Part shown: piece after piece, positions 11,704 through 21,956 of the stretch
Numbering within the stretch: position 1 is the first letter of the stretch
How the letters are laid out: each line of letters starts with the position of its first letter
Assembly (NCBI GenBank): GCA_947631255.1
Contig: CANRKT010000007.1
Span: forward strand, 19,347 to 83,346
Direction of reading: 5' to 3'
Length of the DNA: 64,000 nucleotides
Source: an uncultured Enterobacteriaceae bacterium
Lineage (GTDB): Bacteria > Pseudomonadota > Gammaproteobacteria > Enterobacterales > Enterobacteriaceae
Translations under genes and position numbers: made by a program
Notes under the pieces: model-generated
The model's database searches: none
What the model was told of the DNA's origin: nothing
What the model saw: only the letters and a program-made list of their open reading frames with translations

Positions 11704-12615
11704 ATGAATTCTACAGAGACCCGTAAGGGTGTATTACTGGCTCTTACGGCTTGTGTTATCTGGGGATTTGCCCCTGTTTATTTTAAATTTCTTCAGCATG
11801 TTCCAGCCATAGAGATCCTCACCCACCGCGTGGTCTGGTCGTTCTTTTTTATGGTCATACTCCTGAGCCTTTACCGTTTATGGCCAAAGGTAAAATTGGT
11901 TTGTCAGCACCCTAAAAAGATCCTCGCCCTGGCACTCACCGCAGTGTTAATTGGTTGTAACTGGTTACTCTATATCTGGGCGGTCAATAACAATCACTTA
12001 CTTGAAGCAAGCCTGGGATATTTTATTAACCCGCTGGTCAGCGTACTGCTGGGAATAATTTTTCTCGGTGAACGTTTCCGCGCCATGCAGTGGACTGCGC
12101 TATTACTGGCCATGACCGGAGTTCTGGTTCAACTCTGGACCTTTGGTTCACTGCCTGTAATTGCCCTCGGACTCGCATTCAGCTTTTCTTTTTACAGTCT
12201 GCTACGTAAAAAAATTGCCGTCGATGCCCAGGTCGGTATGCTGATAGAAACCTTATGGCTGCTTCCTGTCGCCGCTATTTATCTGTTTGCTATCGCTGAT
12301 AGTCCCACCAGCGATATGACTGAGAATAGCGGGTTGCTGAATCTGTTACTGATATTTGCAGGGATCATCACGACCGTACCACTACTCTGCTTCACTGCTG
12401 CGGCAAACCGCTTACGTCTCTCGACGCTCGGTTTCTTCCTCTATAGCGGCCCAATTCTGATATTTTTACTGGCAACGCTGCTCTATGGCGAAGTGGTTAC
12501 CGAAGATAAAATGATAACATTTGGGTTTATCTGGGCTGCACTGGTACTGTTTATTACTGATGCTATCTACACCCAGCACCGTGCTCACAATGCACTAAAA
12601 AATCACAAAATTTAA
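11704..12615 (+). CDS. rarD: RarD EamA-family permease
   Basis: 303 aa, RKGVLLALTACVIWGFAPVYFKFLQHVPAIEILTHRVVWS. Confidence 0.95.
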   Translation: MNSTETRKGVLLALTACVIWGFAPVYFKFLQHVPAIEILTHRVVWSFFFMVILLSLYRLWPKVKLVCQHPKKILALALTAVLIGCNWLLYIWAVNNNHLLEASLGYFINPLVSVLLGIIFLGERFRAMQWTALLLAMTGVLVQLWTFGSLPVIALGLAFSFSFYSLLRKKIAVDAQVGMLIETLWLLPVAAIYLFAIADSPTSDMTENSGLLNLLLIFAGIITTVPLLCFTAAANRLRLSTLGFFLYSGPILIFLLATLLYGEVVTEDKMITFGFIWAALVLFITDAIYTQHRAHNALKNHKI

Positions 12616-13431
12616 CCCAATTAGTAAGTAATAAGGCACCTCTGGCGCCTTATTACTGTGGGAAACACCCAAAGCAGGACGGCCAGAAACGTCGCGGTAT
12701 CGCTAACAGCCTCCATAGCGAGTAATGTACCCGCTTCAAACTGGCAAAGCATATCTGGTCATTTTGAACAGGATATTTTTCCGGGCCACTGAACCACCAA
12801 CCAGCCAGCCAGCCAGACACCAACCTGAAAAACAGATTGAGCGATATCAATACCAACCACTTACAGTGTGAGCAAAGAAAACCTGCTTCAGGCTGGGTCC
12901 ACTATTGACTATTGCAGGGCAAACTCAAAAATCAGGCTTAAATATCCACAATGGCTATTCGTCAAAAACCTTGCTGTATGATGATGAAATTGAACTGAGC
13001 ACACCGCACGACCGTGAAAACACCTTCGAGTTTCGCACTCCATTGACCTCGAAAAAATGGAATATATCTATCCAGAACTGGCGGCTGGCATGACTATTTG
13101 CTTAATTTCAGTAATCGTTTGAAAGAACAATTTTAATAATGAGGGAAATTGCTCAGAATTATTGACATATTATACCTAGCTATTAATTTTTATAAAAATA
13201 ACTTGTTAATTTATAATATGCAAACTGTTATGTAAGCATTAGCCATCAACGTTTATTGCTATAGATGTTTCATTATCAAAGGCTAGCCGTAATATATTAT
13301 ATACCTCCAGGAGCGGTCCCGGGCCATCTGAAACACTTCTACAGCAGTGCAGCGATGCGGAAGCTACGCTCAAGACGAGAACGGGAATATGCGAGGGAGG
13401 AGAGAGAGAAAAGATCGAAATACCCATTAAA

Positions 13432-13468
13432 AAACAATGCCGCCACCTTAAGTGACCGGCATTAGCCT
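13432..13468 (-). terminator. putative rho-independent terminator on the - strand downstream of the rpn pseudogene
   Basis: AATGCCG...CGGCATT stem followed on the - strand by GTTTTTT. Confidence 0.4.
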
Positions 13469-13782
13469 GATGGCTCCTTTTTAGCGATGATTAACCCTAC
13501 GGTTCTGAACTGAACTCTAAAATATATTTATCTTCCATATATATTCGTATGCATTATCTATCATACCGATTTATTAAATAGAGAGAACTACGCCAACAGG
13601 TAAGTTTTTAGAGGGTAACATGTCAATATTATAATAATATCCGGCACTGTTATATTTAATCATATCAATAACTGTTTATTATAACGAATGCATTTAAATG
13701 GGGTTCTATTAATCAATGTAATAATGGGTTCTAGTGATTTGATGATTTATAAAATTAATTCACTGAGTTCCAGAAAAGATGA

Positions 13783-13968
13783 CTAATAGCCAATCTGCGC
13801 CATATCATTTTCAGTCAAACCGGTCATTTTCATAACGGTATTGCGGTCAATACCATTCTGCAGCATGGTACGAACAATTTTAAGGGTAGCTTCACGCTCA
13901 CCTTTTCCAATGCCCTTCTCAATGCCCTTCTCGATCCCCTTCTGTTCAAGCTGTTGTGCAATGGTCAT
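13783..13968 (-). CDS. candidate internal 61-aa Rpn C-terminal short ORF (RpnS-like)
   Basis: In-frame ATG at 13968 (MTIAQQLEQKGIEKGIEKGIGKGERE...) preceded by GAGGA with a 7-nt spacer; the frame is open despite the upstream frameshift. Confidence 0.45.
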   Translation of the reverse strand: MTIAQQLEQKGIEKGIEKGIGKGEREATLKIVRTMLQNGIDRNTVMKMTGLTENDMAQIGY

Positions 13969-14723
13969 CAGTTTGTCCTCATGTTGTGGCACCCGCTGCG
14001 CCAGTTCACGTACAAAGGCCTCTGCATCTGTAGTTTCACCTGCCTGTATGAGGTAGTTTATCAGCGAAACTAGCTGCTGTCCTGTCATGTTTTCTGTCAG
14101 CAGCAGGGTGGTCAGGTTGTCCAACAAGTCTACCAGATCCCTGCGATGAATATGTTTCTGTAGCAGCGTCAGGGCCGCCATACGGCGGTGCCGCATAATC
14201 TCTTCGTCTGGTATGACCGTAACATCGACCAAGGGAAAATTACCGCTGTATAGCTTTTCAGCCAAACCGGGATCATTAAACTCATCCAGCCAGCGGGTTG
14301 AATACGGGTAGGGGCTGCGCCTTCCGGTGTCGGTATCACCAGCGGCAACTTTTTATGTCCTGCATCCAGGTGGCGCTGCATGGCGGCAACCGAGTAACGA
14401 AGAAGCCTGAACGCCATATGTTTGTCCGGGGTGGACTGGTGTTCGATGAGAACGTGAATATAACTATCATCACCGGTTGTGGTTCTTAGACTATAGAGGA
14501 CGTCGCTGAAGTAAGGACGCAGACTATCCTCGACAAAGCTTCCTGATTCTAGTCTGAGGGTACTGAAGTCACAGACAACCTGCAATTCTGCTGGCAGATG
14601 TAATTGCATGAAATCCCGTGCAGTTTCGGGATGTGTCAGGAACTGTTTAAATGCTAGGTCATGTGGAGTAGGCGTTCCCTTCGCTCTTCCCTTTGCTTTC
14701 CTTTCAACCATGTATTTCTCCAT
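13783..14723 (-). pseudogene. Rpn-family recombination-promoting nuclease/putative transposase (YhgA/RpnA-like), frameshifted
   Basis: ORFs 14169..14723 ([77 protein letters not shown]) and 13783..14265 ([36 protein letters not shown]...MTIAQQLEQKGIEKG) are the N- and C-parts of one Rpn protein in different frames. Confidence 0.88.
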
Positions 14724-15125
14724 TACCCCAGCAATGACCCGGATTGTATCGGAACGCTAACTTGTCAGCTCGGCAATTCTGGTGCCTATAAATAGTTTCA
14801 ATAAGATTGAATGAACAATATTATCACCAATACTTAAGGAATTTATTATGCCAAATAAATAGCACCAACAATTAATTCTCGTGCAATGTTTATTGCTATT
14901 CATAATTTAAACTGTAGTACAGCTTTCTCATGACAATATAATTTTATAGCACATAAGTAAATCGACAGAAATATTCGCATTAAGAAAATTCGGTGCTAAT
15001 ATACAAACCGTCTGAAAATGAAGTGTCGATGTTACATATATTTTTTGATTTTAATTATTAGAGAAAAGCTCTGACAGACAGGCCAGAACTTTGTCATTAT
15101 TCCGAGGAACCAGATGGCTCCTTTT

Positions 15126-16076
15126 TTATAACCAGTTACGTCGCTTAAAATAGAGATACGGCGCCAGCCCTGCCAGCATCATAAAGACGATAGCCGAAGG
15201 GTAACCAAAGCTCCAGGTCAGTTCTGGCATAAATTCAAAGTTCATACCATAGCTGGATGCGACCAGGGTCGGCGGCAGGAACACCACCGAAACGACGGAG
15301 AAAATCTTAATTATTCGGTTTTGCTCGATGCTGATAAAGCCCATTGCTGCCTGCATCAGGAAGTTCACTTTTTGAAACAGCGACTCGTTATGAGGAAGTA
15401 GGGACTCGATATCGCGTAAGATTTCTCGCGCCTGCTCTAGCTGGCCAGCCGGTAAGCGTGCTTTACGTAACAGAAAATTCAGCGCACGCTGGGTATCCAT
15501 CAGACATAAACGCACTTTCCAGCCGATATCTTCTTGTTCTGCCAGAGTTGAAAGTGCAGCATCATACTCAGCGCCCTGGCGCCCTTCCATGATAACGCGA
15601 CTCAGTTTTTCCAAATCGCTATAGATATTTTCTATTTCATCGGCCAGCTGTTCTATTTTGGTTTCAAACAGATCAAGCAGCAACTCAAAAGGATTTCCAT
15701 CCACCATCAACTGCTTACGGGCACGCATACGATAGAGACGAAAGGCAGGCAGCTCACGCTCACGTAAAGTGTACAGTCGACCTTCACGGATAGTAAAAGC
15801 GACAGTACTATTACCAGCATGGTCATCAGTGTCTTCAAAAAAGAAAAATGAGTGAATATGCAGGCCGTCTTCATCTTCAAAAAAACGGGCGGAGGATTCG
15901 ATATCTTCCAGTTCTGGTCGAGTCGCCAGGCTCTGTCCAAGCTCTAGCTGAACGCGATCTCGCTCGCTCTCTTCCGGTTCAACCAAATCAACCCATAATG
16001 AATCAGACAGGTTATCATTTTCGTCCAGTTCAATACGACACAGGCGATTATCTTCCAGTTGAAATGCACTTAGCAT
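15126..16076 (-). CDS. corA: magnesium/cobalt transporter CorA
   Basis: [19 protein letters not shown]...[11 protein letters not shown]...[10 protein letters not shown]; start placed at 16076 (E. coli-like), not at the upstream in-frame ATG 16160. Confidence 0.97.
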   Translation of the reverse strand: MLSAFQLEDNRLCRIELDENDNLSDSLWVDLVEPEESERDRVQLELGQSLATRPELEDIESSARFFEDEDGLHIHSFFFFEDTDDHAGNSTVAFTIREGRLYTLRERELPAFRLYRMRARKQLMVDGNPFELLLDLFETKIEQLADEIENIYSDLEKLSRVIMEGRQGAEYDAALSTLAEQEDIGWKVRLCLMDTQRALNFLLRKARLPAGQLEQAREILRDIESLLPHNESLFQKVNFLMQAAMGFISIEQNRIIKIFSVVSVVFLPPTLVASSYGMNFEFMPELTWSFGYPSAIVFMMLAGLAPYLYFKRRNWL

Positions 16077-16210
16077 GACCGTGACTCCCAATACAAAAAA
16101 TATCAGGGACTGTTCACTTGGTACACAATAGAAGCCACAAATGTTCAGACCATTCAACAATCTGACTCAAATGGAAAAGACAACAATGATAACCACACAG
16201 GTTATCAGTA

Positions 16211-16300
16211 TCAGAGGATTGTCTTAGAAGTTGAACCTTGATGGCGGGTCATTGAGACAGTATCTACTGGGCGTGTCCAAGGCGAGTATCCCGTTAGCAT
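16211..16300 (-). CDS. candidate 29-aa leader peptide upstream of corA (CorL-like)
   Basis: Short ORF MLTGYSPWTRPVDTVSMTRHQGSTSKTIL in the ~270-nt corA leader, immediately upstream of a GATAACC/GGTTATC hairpin. Confidence 0.3.
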   Translation of the reverse strand: MLTGYSPWTRPVDTVSMTRHQGSTSKTIL

Positions 16301-16345
16301 AATAATTCCAGCATGTTACGCGAGCAAAAATAAAGCGTCAACATA

Positions 16346-16379
16346 CAGTATGATACCGCGCTTAAGCGGTATCATACTG
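16346..16379. repeat. 14-bp perfect inverted repeat CAGTATGATACCGC-N6-GCGGTATCATACTG
   Basis: Direct reading; no T-tract. Confidence 0.85.
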
Positions 16380-16428
16380 CTGTCACCCATATATGATACC
16401 AATAGAAATAGTATTATTTATCTGATGG

Positions 16429-18591
16429 TTAGACAGTTTCCAGTTTGGCGTAAGCCGCCACCAGCCACTTGATACCCTGCCCCTGAAAAGCAATTTGTAC
16501 GCGGCTATGTTCACCGCTACCTTCAAGATTCACCACCGTACCCTCACCAAACTTGGGGTGACGCACTCGCTGGCCAAGACTAAAACCAGAATCATTACTG
16601 GAAATCGGGGTCCCCATACGCTGATGGCTGACCGGACGGCTGACACTCGCCCGTAACCGTACTTCTTCAACGCAATTTTCTGGCAGTTCCCCCACAAAAC
16701 GTGAAGGTCGGTGATAGACTTCTTTGCCATATAAGCGCCGCGTTTCAGCATAGGTCAGGGTCAATTTTTGCATCGCCCGAGTCACCCCTACATAGGCCAA
16801 CCGCCGTTCTTCTTCCAGACGACCGCCTTCATCCAGCGACATCTGGCTCGGGAACATCCCCTCTTCCATACCGACGATAAAGACTTGTGGAAATTCGAGA
16901 CCTTTTGCTGAGTGCAGGGTCATCAGCTGGACTGCATCCTGCCAGGTATCGGCCTGACCTTCTCCGGCTTCCAGCGCCGCATGAGAAAGAAATGCCTGTA
17001 ATGGCATCAGGTCTTGATCTTCATCCTGATAACTGAATTGTCGGGTTGCAGTGACCAGTTCTTCTAAGTTTTCAACTCGCGTCTGGCCTTTTTCGCCTTT
17101 CTCCTGCTCATACATCATAAACAGGCCGGAATCTTTAATCACCCTGTCAGTCTGAACGTGCAAAGGCATTTCAGCAGTTTCATGGGCCAAGGCATCAATC
17201 AGTTCAATAAAACGCTGTAGTGCGGAGGCCGCACGACCCGCAAGGGCTTTTTCCTGAAGTAACACTCTTGAGGCTTGCCACATTGTGAGCTGACGGTCAC
17301 GGGCCACTTGCCGCACCACATCAAGCGTCCTTTCGCCGATACCACGAGCAGGTGTATTCACAACGCGCTCAAACCCGGCATCATCATTGCGGTTCGCCAT
17401 CAGACGCAGGTAAGAGAGCGCATCTTTGATTTCCTGACGCTCAAAGAAACGCATTCCACCATAAATTCGATAAGGCATGGCCGCCTGTAATAACGCTTCT
17501 TCAAGTACACGAGACTGGGCGTTACTGCGATAGAGAATGGCGCATTTTTCCAGCGCTCCACCTTGCTCTTGCCAGGTCTTAATGCGGTTAACAACAAAAC
17601 GCGCTTCATCCAGTTCATTAAAAGCACAGTACAATGAAATAGGCTCGCCTTCACCGCCTTCGGTCCAGAGTTCTTTACCCAGGCGACCGGCATTATTAGC
17701 AATCAGCGCGTTAGCAGCGCTCAAAATGGTATTGGTGGAGCGGTAGTTTTGTTCCAGTCGGATGGTCTGGGCACCTGGAAAATCATTCAGGAAACGCTGA
17801 ATATTTTCAACCTGCGCACCACGCCAGCCATAAATCGACTGATCATCATCGCCGACGATCATCACTTTACCGCTCTCACCCGCCAGCAGACGGATCCACG
17901 CATACTGAATATTGTTGGTATCCTGGAATTCATCCACCAGGATATTCGTAAAGCGTTCGCGGTAATGATTCAGAATATGCGGTTTATTGAGCCATAACTC
18001 ATGGGCGCGTAATAGCAGTTCGGCAAAATCCACCAGTCCGGCGCGATCGCAGGCTTCCTGATAACCCTGATAGATTTTCAGCCAGGTTTGCTCAACCGGA
18101 TTACCGTAACTTTCGATATGCTGAGGGCGTAGACCTTCATCTTTTTTACCGTTGATGTACCACATCGCCTGACGTGCAGGCCACTGTTTTTCATCAAGGT
18201 TCATGGCCTTAATGAGCCGTTTAAGCAAACGAAGCTGGTCTTCGCTGTCGAGGATCTGGAAGTCCTGCGGTAATCGCGCATCCATATGGTGAGCACGTAA
18301 CAGACGATGTGCCAGACCATGGAAGGTTCCAACCCACATTCCCCCCTGGCTGGTACCCATCAGCTGACTAATACGGTGACGCATCTCCGCTGCGGCTTTA
18401 TTGGTAAACGTCACTGCCATAATCGAATAAGGTGAGCACTGCTCAACCGTAATCAGCCAGGCGATACGATGCACCAGGACCCGTGTCTTACCACTGCCAG
18501 CCCCGGCCAGGACCAGCATATTGCTACGCGTCGCGGCAACGGCATCGCGCTGTTTATCATTGAGGCCATCAAGCAGGTAAGAAACGTCCAT
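16429..18591 (-). CDS. uvrD: DNA helicase II
   Basis: 720 aa from [46 protein letters not shown]. Confidence 0.98.
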   Translation of the reverse strand: MDVSYLLDGLNDKQRDAVAATRSNMLVLAGAGSGKTRVLVHRIAWLITVEQCSPYSIMAVTFTNKAAAEMRHRISQLMGTSQGGMWVGTFHGLAHRLLRAHHMDARLPQDFQILDSEDQLRLLKRLIKAMNLDEKQWPARQAMWYINGKKDEGLRPQHIESYGNPVEQTWLKIYQGYQEACDRAGLVDFAELLLRAHELWLNKPHILNHYRERFTNILVDEFQDTNNIQYAWIRLLAGESGKVMIVGDDDQSIYGWRGAQVENIQRFLNDFPGAQTIRLEQNYRSTNTILSAANALIANNAGRLGKELWTEGGEGEPISLYCAFNELDEARFVVNRIKTWQEQGGALEKCAILYRSNAQSRVLEEALLQAAMPYRIYGGMRFFERQEIKDALSYLRLMANRNDDAGFERVVNTPARGIGERTLDVVRQVARDRQLTMWQASRVLLQEKALAGRAASALQRFIELIDALAHETAEMPLHVQTDRVIKDSGLFMMYEQEKGEKGQTRVENLEELVTATRQFSYQDEDQDLMPLQAFLSHAALEAGEGQADTWQDAVQLMTLHSAKGLEFPQVFIVGMEEGMFPSQMSLDEGGRLEEERRLAYVGVTRAMQKLTLTYAETRRLYGKEVYHRPSRFVGELPENCVEEVRLRASVSRPVSHQRMGTPISSNDSGFSLGQRVRHPKFGEGTVVNLEGSGEHSRVQIAFQGQGIKWLVAAYAKLETV

Positions 18592-18692
18592 GGGCACCGC
18601 CATTAAAGGGATTGCAAAAAATTCAGCCGTGTCTGGCTGGTAAAGTGTCGACGACAGATTTACGTCAGCTCACTGCCGTCGAGTCTCAACCC

Positions 18693-18708
18693 CTGGTATT
18701 TTATACAG
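18693..18708. promoter_or_regulatory. LexA (SOS) box upstream of uvrD
   Basis: CTGgtattttataCAG = CTG-N10-CAG with an AT-rich core, ~100 bp upstream of uvrD. Confidence 0.75.
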
Positions 18709-18719
18709 AGTTACGGTGA

Positions 18720-19436
18720 TTATATCAGCGCACTCAAGGATGCCAACCGTGAAATTTCGAGATGAGGTAACAAACGGCTATCCTTTATCTGCATTAAGTC
18801 CCCATCAAGAAGATTAATCCAGCACGCCTGCATGCCGCTGGTTATCGCACCACCGACATCCGTCGTCAGATCGTCACCCACATGCAGGATCCTCTCTAAC
18901 GGAAGATCCAATTTTTCTGCCGCTAAGTGGTACATATCGGCCAAAGGTTTAGATCGTCCATCAGGACCCGCTCGCAGAATAAAAGTAAAATATTGATCCA
19001 GCCCAAACAGATGCGGTTCAGCATTACCATTGGTGATAACAGCCAGCGGCCATTTTTTAGCGAGTTTTGCCAGGGTGTCATGCGTTTCCTGACTAATATC
19101 TATACGGCTACGCCATTGCGCAAAGTGTGCCATCGCACCAGCAGCACCTTCACTGGCTTGTGACGCCGTTAGCCCAATATCCAGCATCGTCAGTTCAATT
19201 GAACGCCGCCGCCATTCAGTCACATCGTGATAAATCTCAGGGTCTTCTTGCAATAATGCCTGACGATAACGTTCAAAATCAGACAGGGTAAAATCATGCA
19301 GCCGAGGATGATAGCCCTGAACAAATGCCATCAGCTCTTCGGTCGTGCGTCTGATAACTGGACGGTTATCATAAAGGGTATCGTCCAGATCAAAAGTCAG
19401 AGCAGATATCTGCCCCAGTGGGCGGTAAAAATGCAT
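18720..19436 (-). CDS. yigB: HAD-family phosphatase YigB (FMN phosphatase)
   Basis: 238 aa, [18 protein letters not shown]; synteny with xerC/uvrD. Confidence 0.93.
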   Translation of the reverse strand: MHFYRPLGQISALTFDLDDTLYDNRPVIRRTTEELMAFVQGYHPRLHDFTLSDFERYRQALLQEDPEIYHDVTEWRRRSIELTMLDIGLTASQASEGAAGAMAHFAQWRSRIDISQETHDTLAKLAKKWPLAVITNGNAEPHLFGLDQYFTFILRAGPDGRSKPLADMYHLAAEKLDLPLERILHVGDDLTTDVGGAITSGMQACWINLLDGDLMQIKDSRLLPHLEISRLASLSALI

Positions 19437-20344
19437 TATGATTTCCCCCGTTTAGCACGCGGATGTGCGGCATCATAGATGGATGCCAGGTGTTGAAAGT
19501 CGAGGTGAGTATAGATTTGTGTGGTCGAGAGATTGGCATGGCCAAGCAATTCCTGGACAGCACGCAAATCACCGCTGGACTCCAGCATATGGGTGGCAAA
19601 AGAGTGACGCAGTTTATGAGGATGCACATGGCTGTTTAGCCCCTGTTTAATTCCCCACTCGGCAAAACGTTTTTGGACATTACGGGTTGATATTCGCTTA
19701 CCGGTTTTTGCCAGAAATAAAGCGTCATCATCGGGTCCGAAGAGTTCACGCAACAATAACCAGTGTTCGACCCAACTCACCGCACTACGGCCAACAGGTA
19801 TACGACGCTCTTTACTCCCCTTACCCGTCACCCAGGCATCGCCAGTGGCAAGATCTAAATGATGACAATCCATATTCACCAGTTCTGACAAACGTAACCC
19901 GGCACCATACATGACTTCAAGCATCGCGCGATCGCGTACCGCCAGGGGATCGTTAATATCAATATTCAGTAACTGATTAATATCATCGACCTCAATGTTC
20001 TTCGGTAACAGGCGGCCGGTTTTCGGAGTAGAGATCCCTTTTGCCGGATTGGCCATTAATAGACCCTGGCCTATCTGCCAGTCGAAGAAACTACGCAAAG
20101 CAGACAAACGCAAAGCCAGGCTTGAAGCCTGTAAACCGGCTTTTCGGCTCCGCACTGCTATCGAACGTACCATCGCAGCATCACACTGTGTCCAGCTTTT
20201 GAGTTTCATCTCATCTGCCAGCTGTACAATGGCGGTCAACTGACGCTGATAATTCAGTCGGGTCAATGGACTGAGTTGTCGCTCCACCTTCAGGTAACGC
20301 AGAAAATCTTCGACACTCTGTAACAGCAGGGAAACGTCAGTCAT
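19436..20344 (-). CDS. xerC: tyrosine recombinase XerC
   Basis: 302 aa, [43 protein letters not shown]. Confidence 0.98.
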   Translation of the reverse strand: MTDVSLLLQSVEDFLRYLKVERQLSPLTRLNYQRQLTAIVQLADEMKLKSWTQCDAAMVRSIAVRSRKAGLQASSLALRLSALRSFFDWQIGQGLLMANPAKGISTPKTGRLLPKNIEVDDINQLLNIDINDPLAVRDRAMLEVMYGAGLRLSELVNMDCHHLDLATGDAWVTGKGSKERRIPVGRSAVSWVEHWLLLRELFGPDDDALFLAKTGKRISTRNVQKRFAEWGIKQGLNSHVHPHKLRHSFATHMLESSGDLRAVQELLGHANLSTTQIYTHLDFQHLASIYDAAHPRAKRGKS

Positions 20345-21045
20345 AGCCGTTCAACCCAGCGTTCAAGTAATTCAGGTAGCATCCGAGCCAGCTCATCCAG
20401 CAATCGGGTACCCTGCCCTTGATAATAATGCTGGGGGTCGCGGCTACTACAAATGATAACACCGGAGTCGCACGTCCCGCCCATCAGTGACAGAGCTACG
20501 GAACCGACAGCTTTTGCTTCTGGTAAGAGCAGCAGTAGTTCAGGGCCATTTAACGACCCAAGATAGTGCTGCTGTTCCCCTAATCTCTGAATACGTAAAT
20601 GCTCAAAGGACTGACGGCTGAGTCCTAAGTGAGTAAAACCGGAGGGAGCACCAATACGCCAGCTATCTGTAAACAGGCGGATACTGGCACCTGCGAGGCC
20701 CATTTTTCGTGCCCAGCGCTGTAATCTGTCCAGCATCTCTTGCAAGCTTGAAGCCGATGCCAGATTCCCTTGCAGTTGCAGCAAGCGACAAAATAGCGCT
20801 TCGTTTGTCTCTGCCTGACTCAACAGCTGGTCAATATTCTCTTCAAGCTTATTGATATGGTGGCGCTGACGTGCCAAATGCCATTCAACCAGCGACACTG
20901 TGCCACGGATCGGATGCGGCACTTGCAACATTTCAACCTGCTGAGCATTACGTATAAAGAAATCGGGGTTACGCTGTAGATAGTCAACGATAATACTGTC
21001 GTCTAATTCTGGCTGTACGCCTTGCTGTTCCCCAACCTGTTTCAT
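20341..21045 (-). CDS. yigA: DUF484 family protein YigA
   Basis: 234 aa; syntenic between dapF and xerC. Confidence 0.9.
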   Translation of the reverse strand: MKQVGEQQGVQPELDDSIIVDYLQRNPDFFIRNAQQVEMLQVPHPIRGTVSLVEWHLARQRHHINKLEENIDQLLSQAETNEALFCRLLQLQGNLASASSLQEMLDRLQRWARKMGLAGASIRLFTDSWRIGAPSGFTHLGLSRQSFEHLRIQRLGEQQHYLGSLNGPELLLLLPEAKAVGSVALSLMGGTCDSGVIICSSRDPQHYYQGQGTRLLDELARMLPELLERWVERL

Positions 21046-21866
21046 AGATGTATAAACCCGTCATAAACATGTGTTGCCGGACCGGTCATAAACAACGGTG
21101 ACCCAGGTCCTTTCCAGGAGATATCCAGTCGCCCACCTGGGAGTTCCACGTAGACATTTTCTCCCAAAATCCCCTGGAGAATACCGACAGCCACTGCACC
21201 ACATGCGCCGCTACCGCATGCCTGAGTTTCCCCAGCACCACGCTCGTAGACGCGTAAGCGAATATGCTCCCGCGTCATCACTTGCATAAAACCAATGTTG
21301 GCTCGTTCTGGGAAACGTTCATGGCTTTCCATCACTGGCCCCAGGGTTTCAACCTCAGCAGTCTCGGTGTCATCGACTTGAATCACACAGTGTGGATTGC
21401 CCATAGAAACCACGCCACACATAACGGTCTGTTCTGCCGCACGCATGATATAAGTCTTTTCAGCTTTAATCGCACGGAAGGGAACCTGGGAAGGTTCAAA
21501 ATTTGGCTCACCCATATTCACGCGCACCAGCTCGTCTTCAGTAACGCTCAGAACCATACGTCCGTTTGCGGTGCTGACATTGATTTCTCTTTTATTTGTC
21601 AGCCCTTTAAGACGAACAAAGCGGGCAAAACAACGGGCACCGTTGCCACACTGGGAGACTTCGCTGCCATCGGCATTAAAGATCCGATAGTGAAAATCAA
21701 GATCGGGATCGTAAGGGGGTTCAACAACCAGTAACTGATCAAATCCGACACCCAAATGACGATCCGCTAATCGTCGGATCAGTTCTGGTGAGAAATAGAT
21801 ATTCTGCGTTACCGCATCAACGACCATAAAGTCATTACCAAGGCCATGCATTTTAGAGAACTGCAT
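21042..21866 (-). CDS. dapF: diaminopimelate epimerase
   Basis: [21 protein letters not shown]...[13 protein letters not shown]...[14 protein letters not shown]; start set at 21866. Confidence 0.97.
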   Translation of the reverse strand: MQFSKMHGLGNDFMVVDAVTQNIYFSPELIRRLADRHLGVGFDQLLVVEPPYDPDLDFHYRIFNADGSEVSQCGNGARCFARFVRLKGLTNKREINVSTANGRMVLSVTEDELVRVNMGEPNFEPSQVPFRAIKAEKTYIMRAAEQTVMCGVVSMGNPHCVIQVDDTETAEVETLGPVMESHERFPERANIGFMQVMTREHIRLRVYERGAGETQACGSGACGAVAVGILQGILGENVYVELPGGRLDISWKGPGSPLFMTGPATHVYDGFIHL

Positions 21867-21956
21867 TTTTTGCTCCATTATCGCAGTTACAAAGCACGAT
21901 ACATCCTAAATCATTCAGGTTGCAGCCAACGAACCTGTAACTTTATGACAGGTATA

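Noticed and set aside
12790-12825. AGCC-type tetranucleotide run (ccaaccagccagccagccagac) as a phase-variable repeat
   Set aside because: Only about 3-4 units and no credible ORF across it.
13908-13950. Short tandem repeats considered as a CRISPR or minisatellite array
   Set aside because: Only 2-3 units, in-frame with Rpn; no spacers. No CRISPR array anywhere in the window.
16077-16160. N-terminal extension of corA to ATG 16160
   Set aside because: Extension [28 protein letters not shown] is absent from known CorA; conserved start MLSAFQLE at 16076.
21264-21734. 156-aa + strand ORF
   Set aside because: Antisense to dapF; no recognisable domain.
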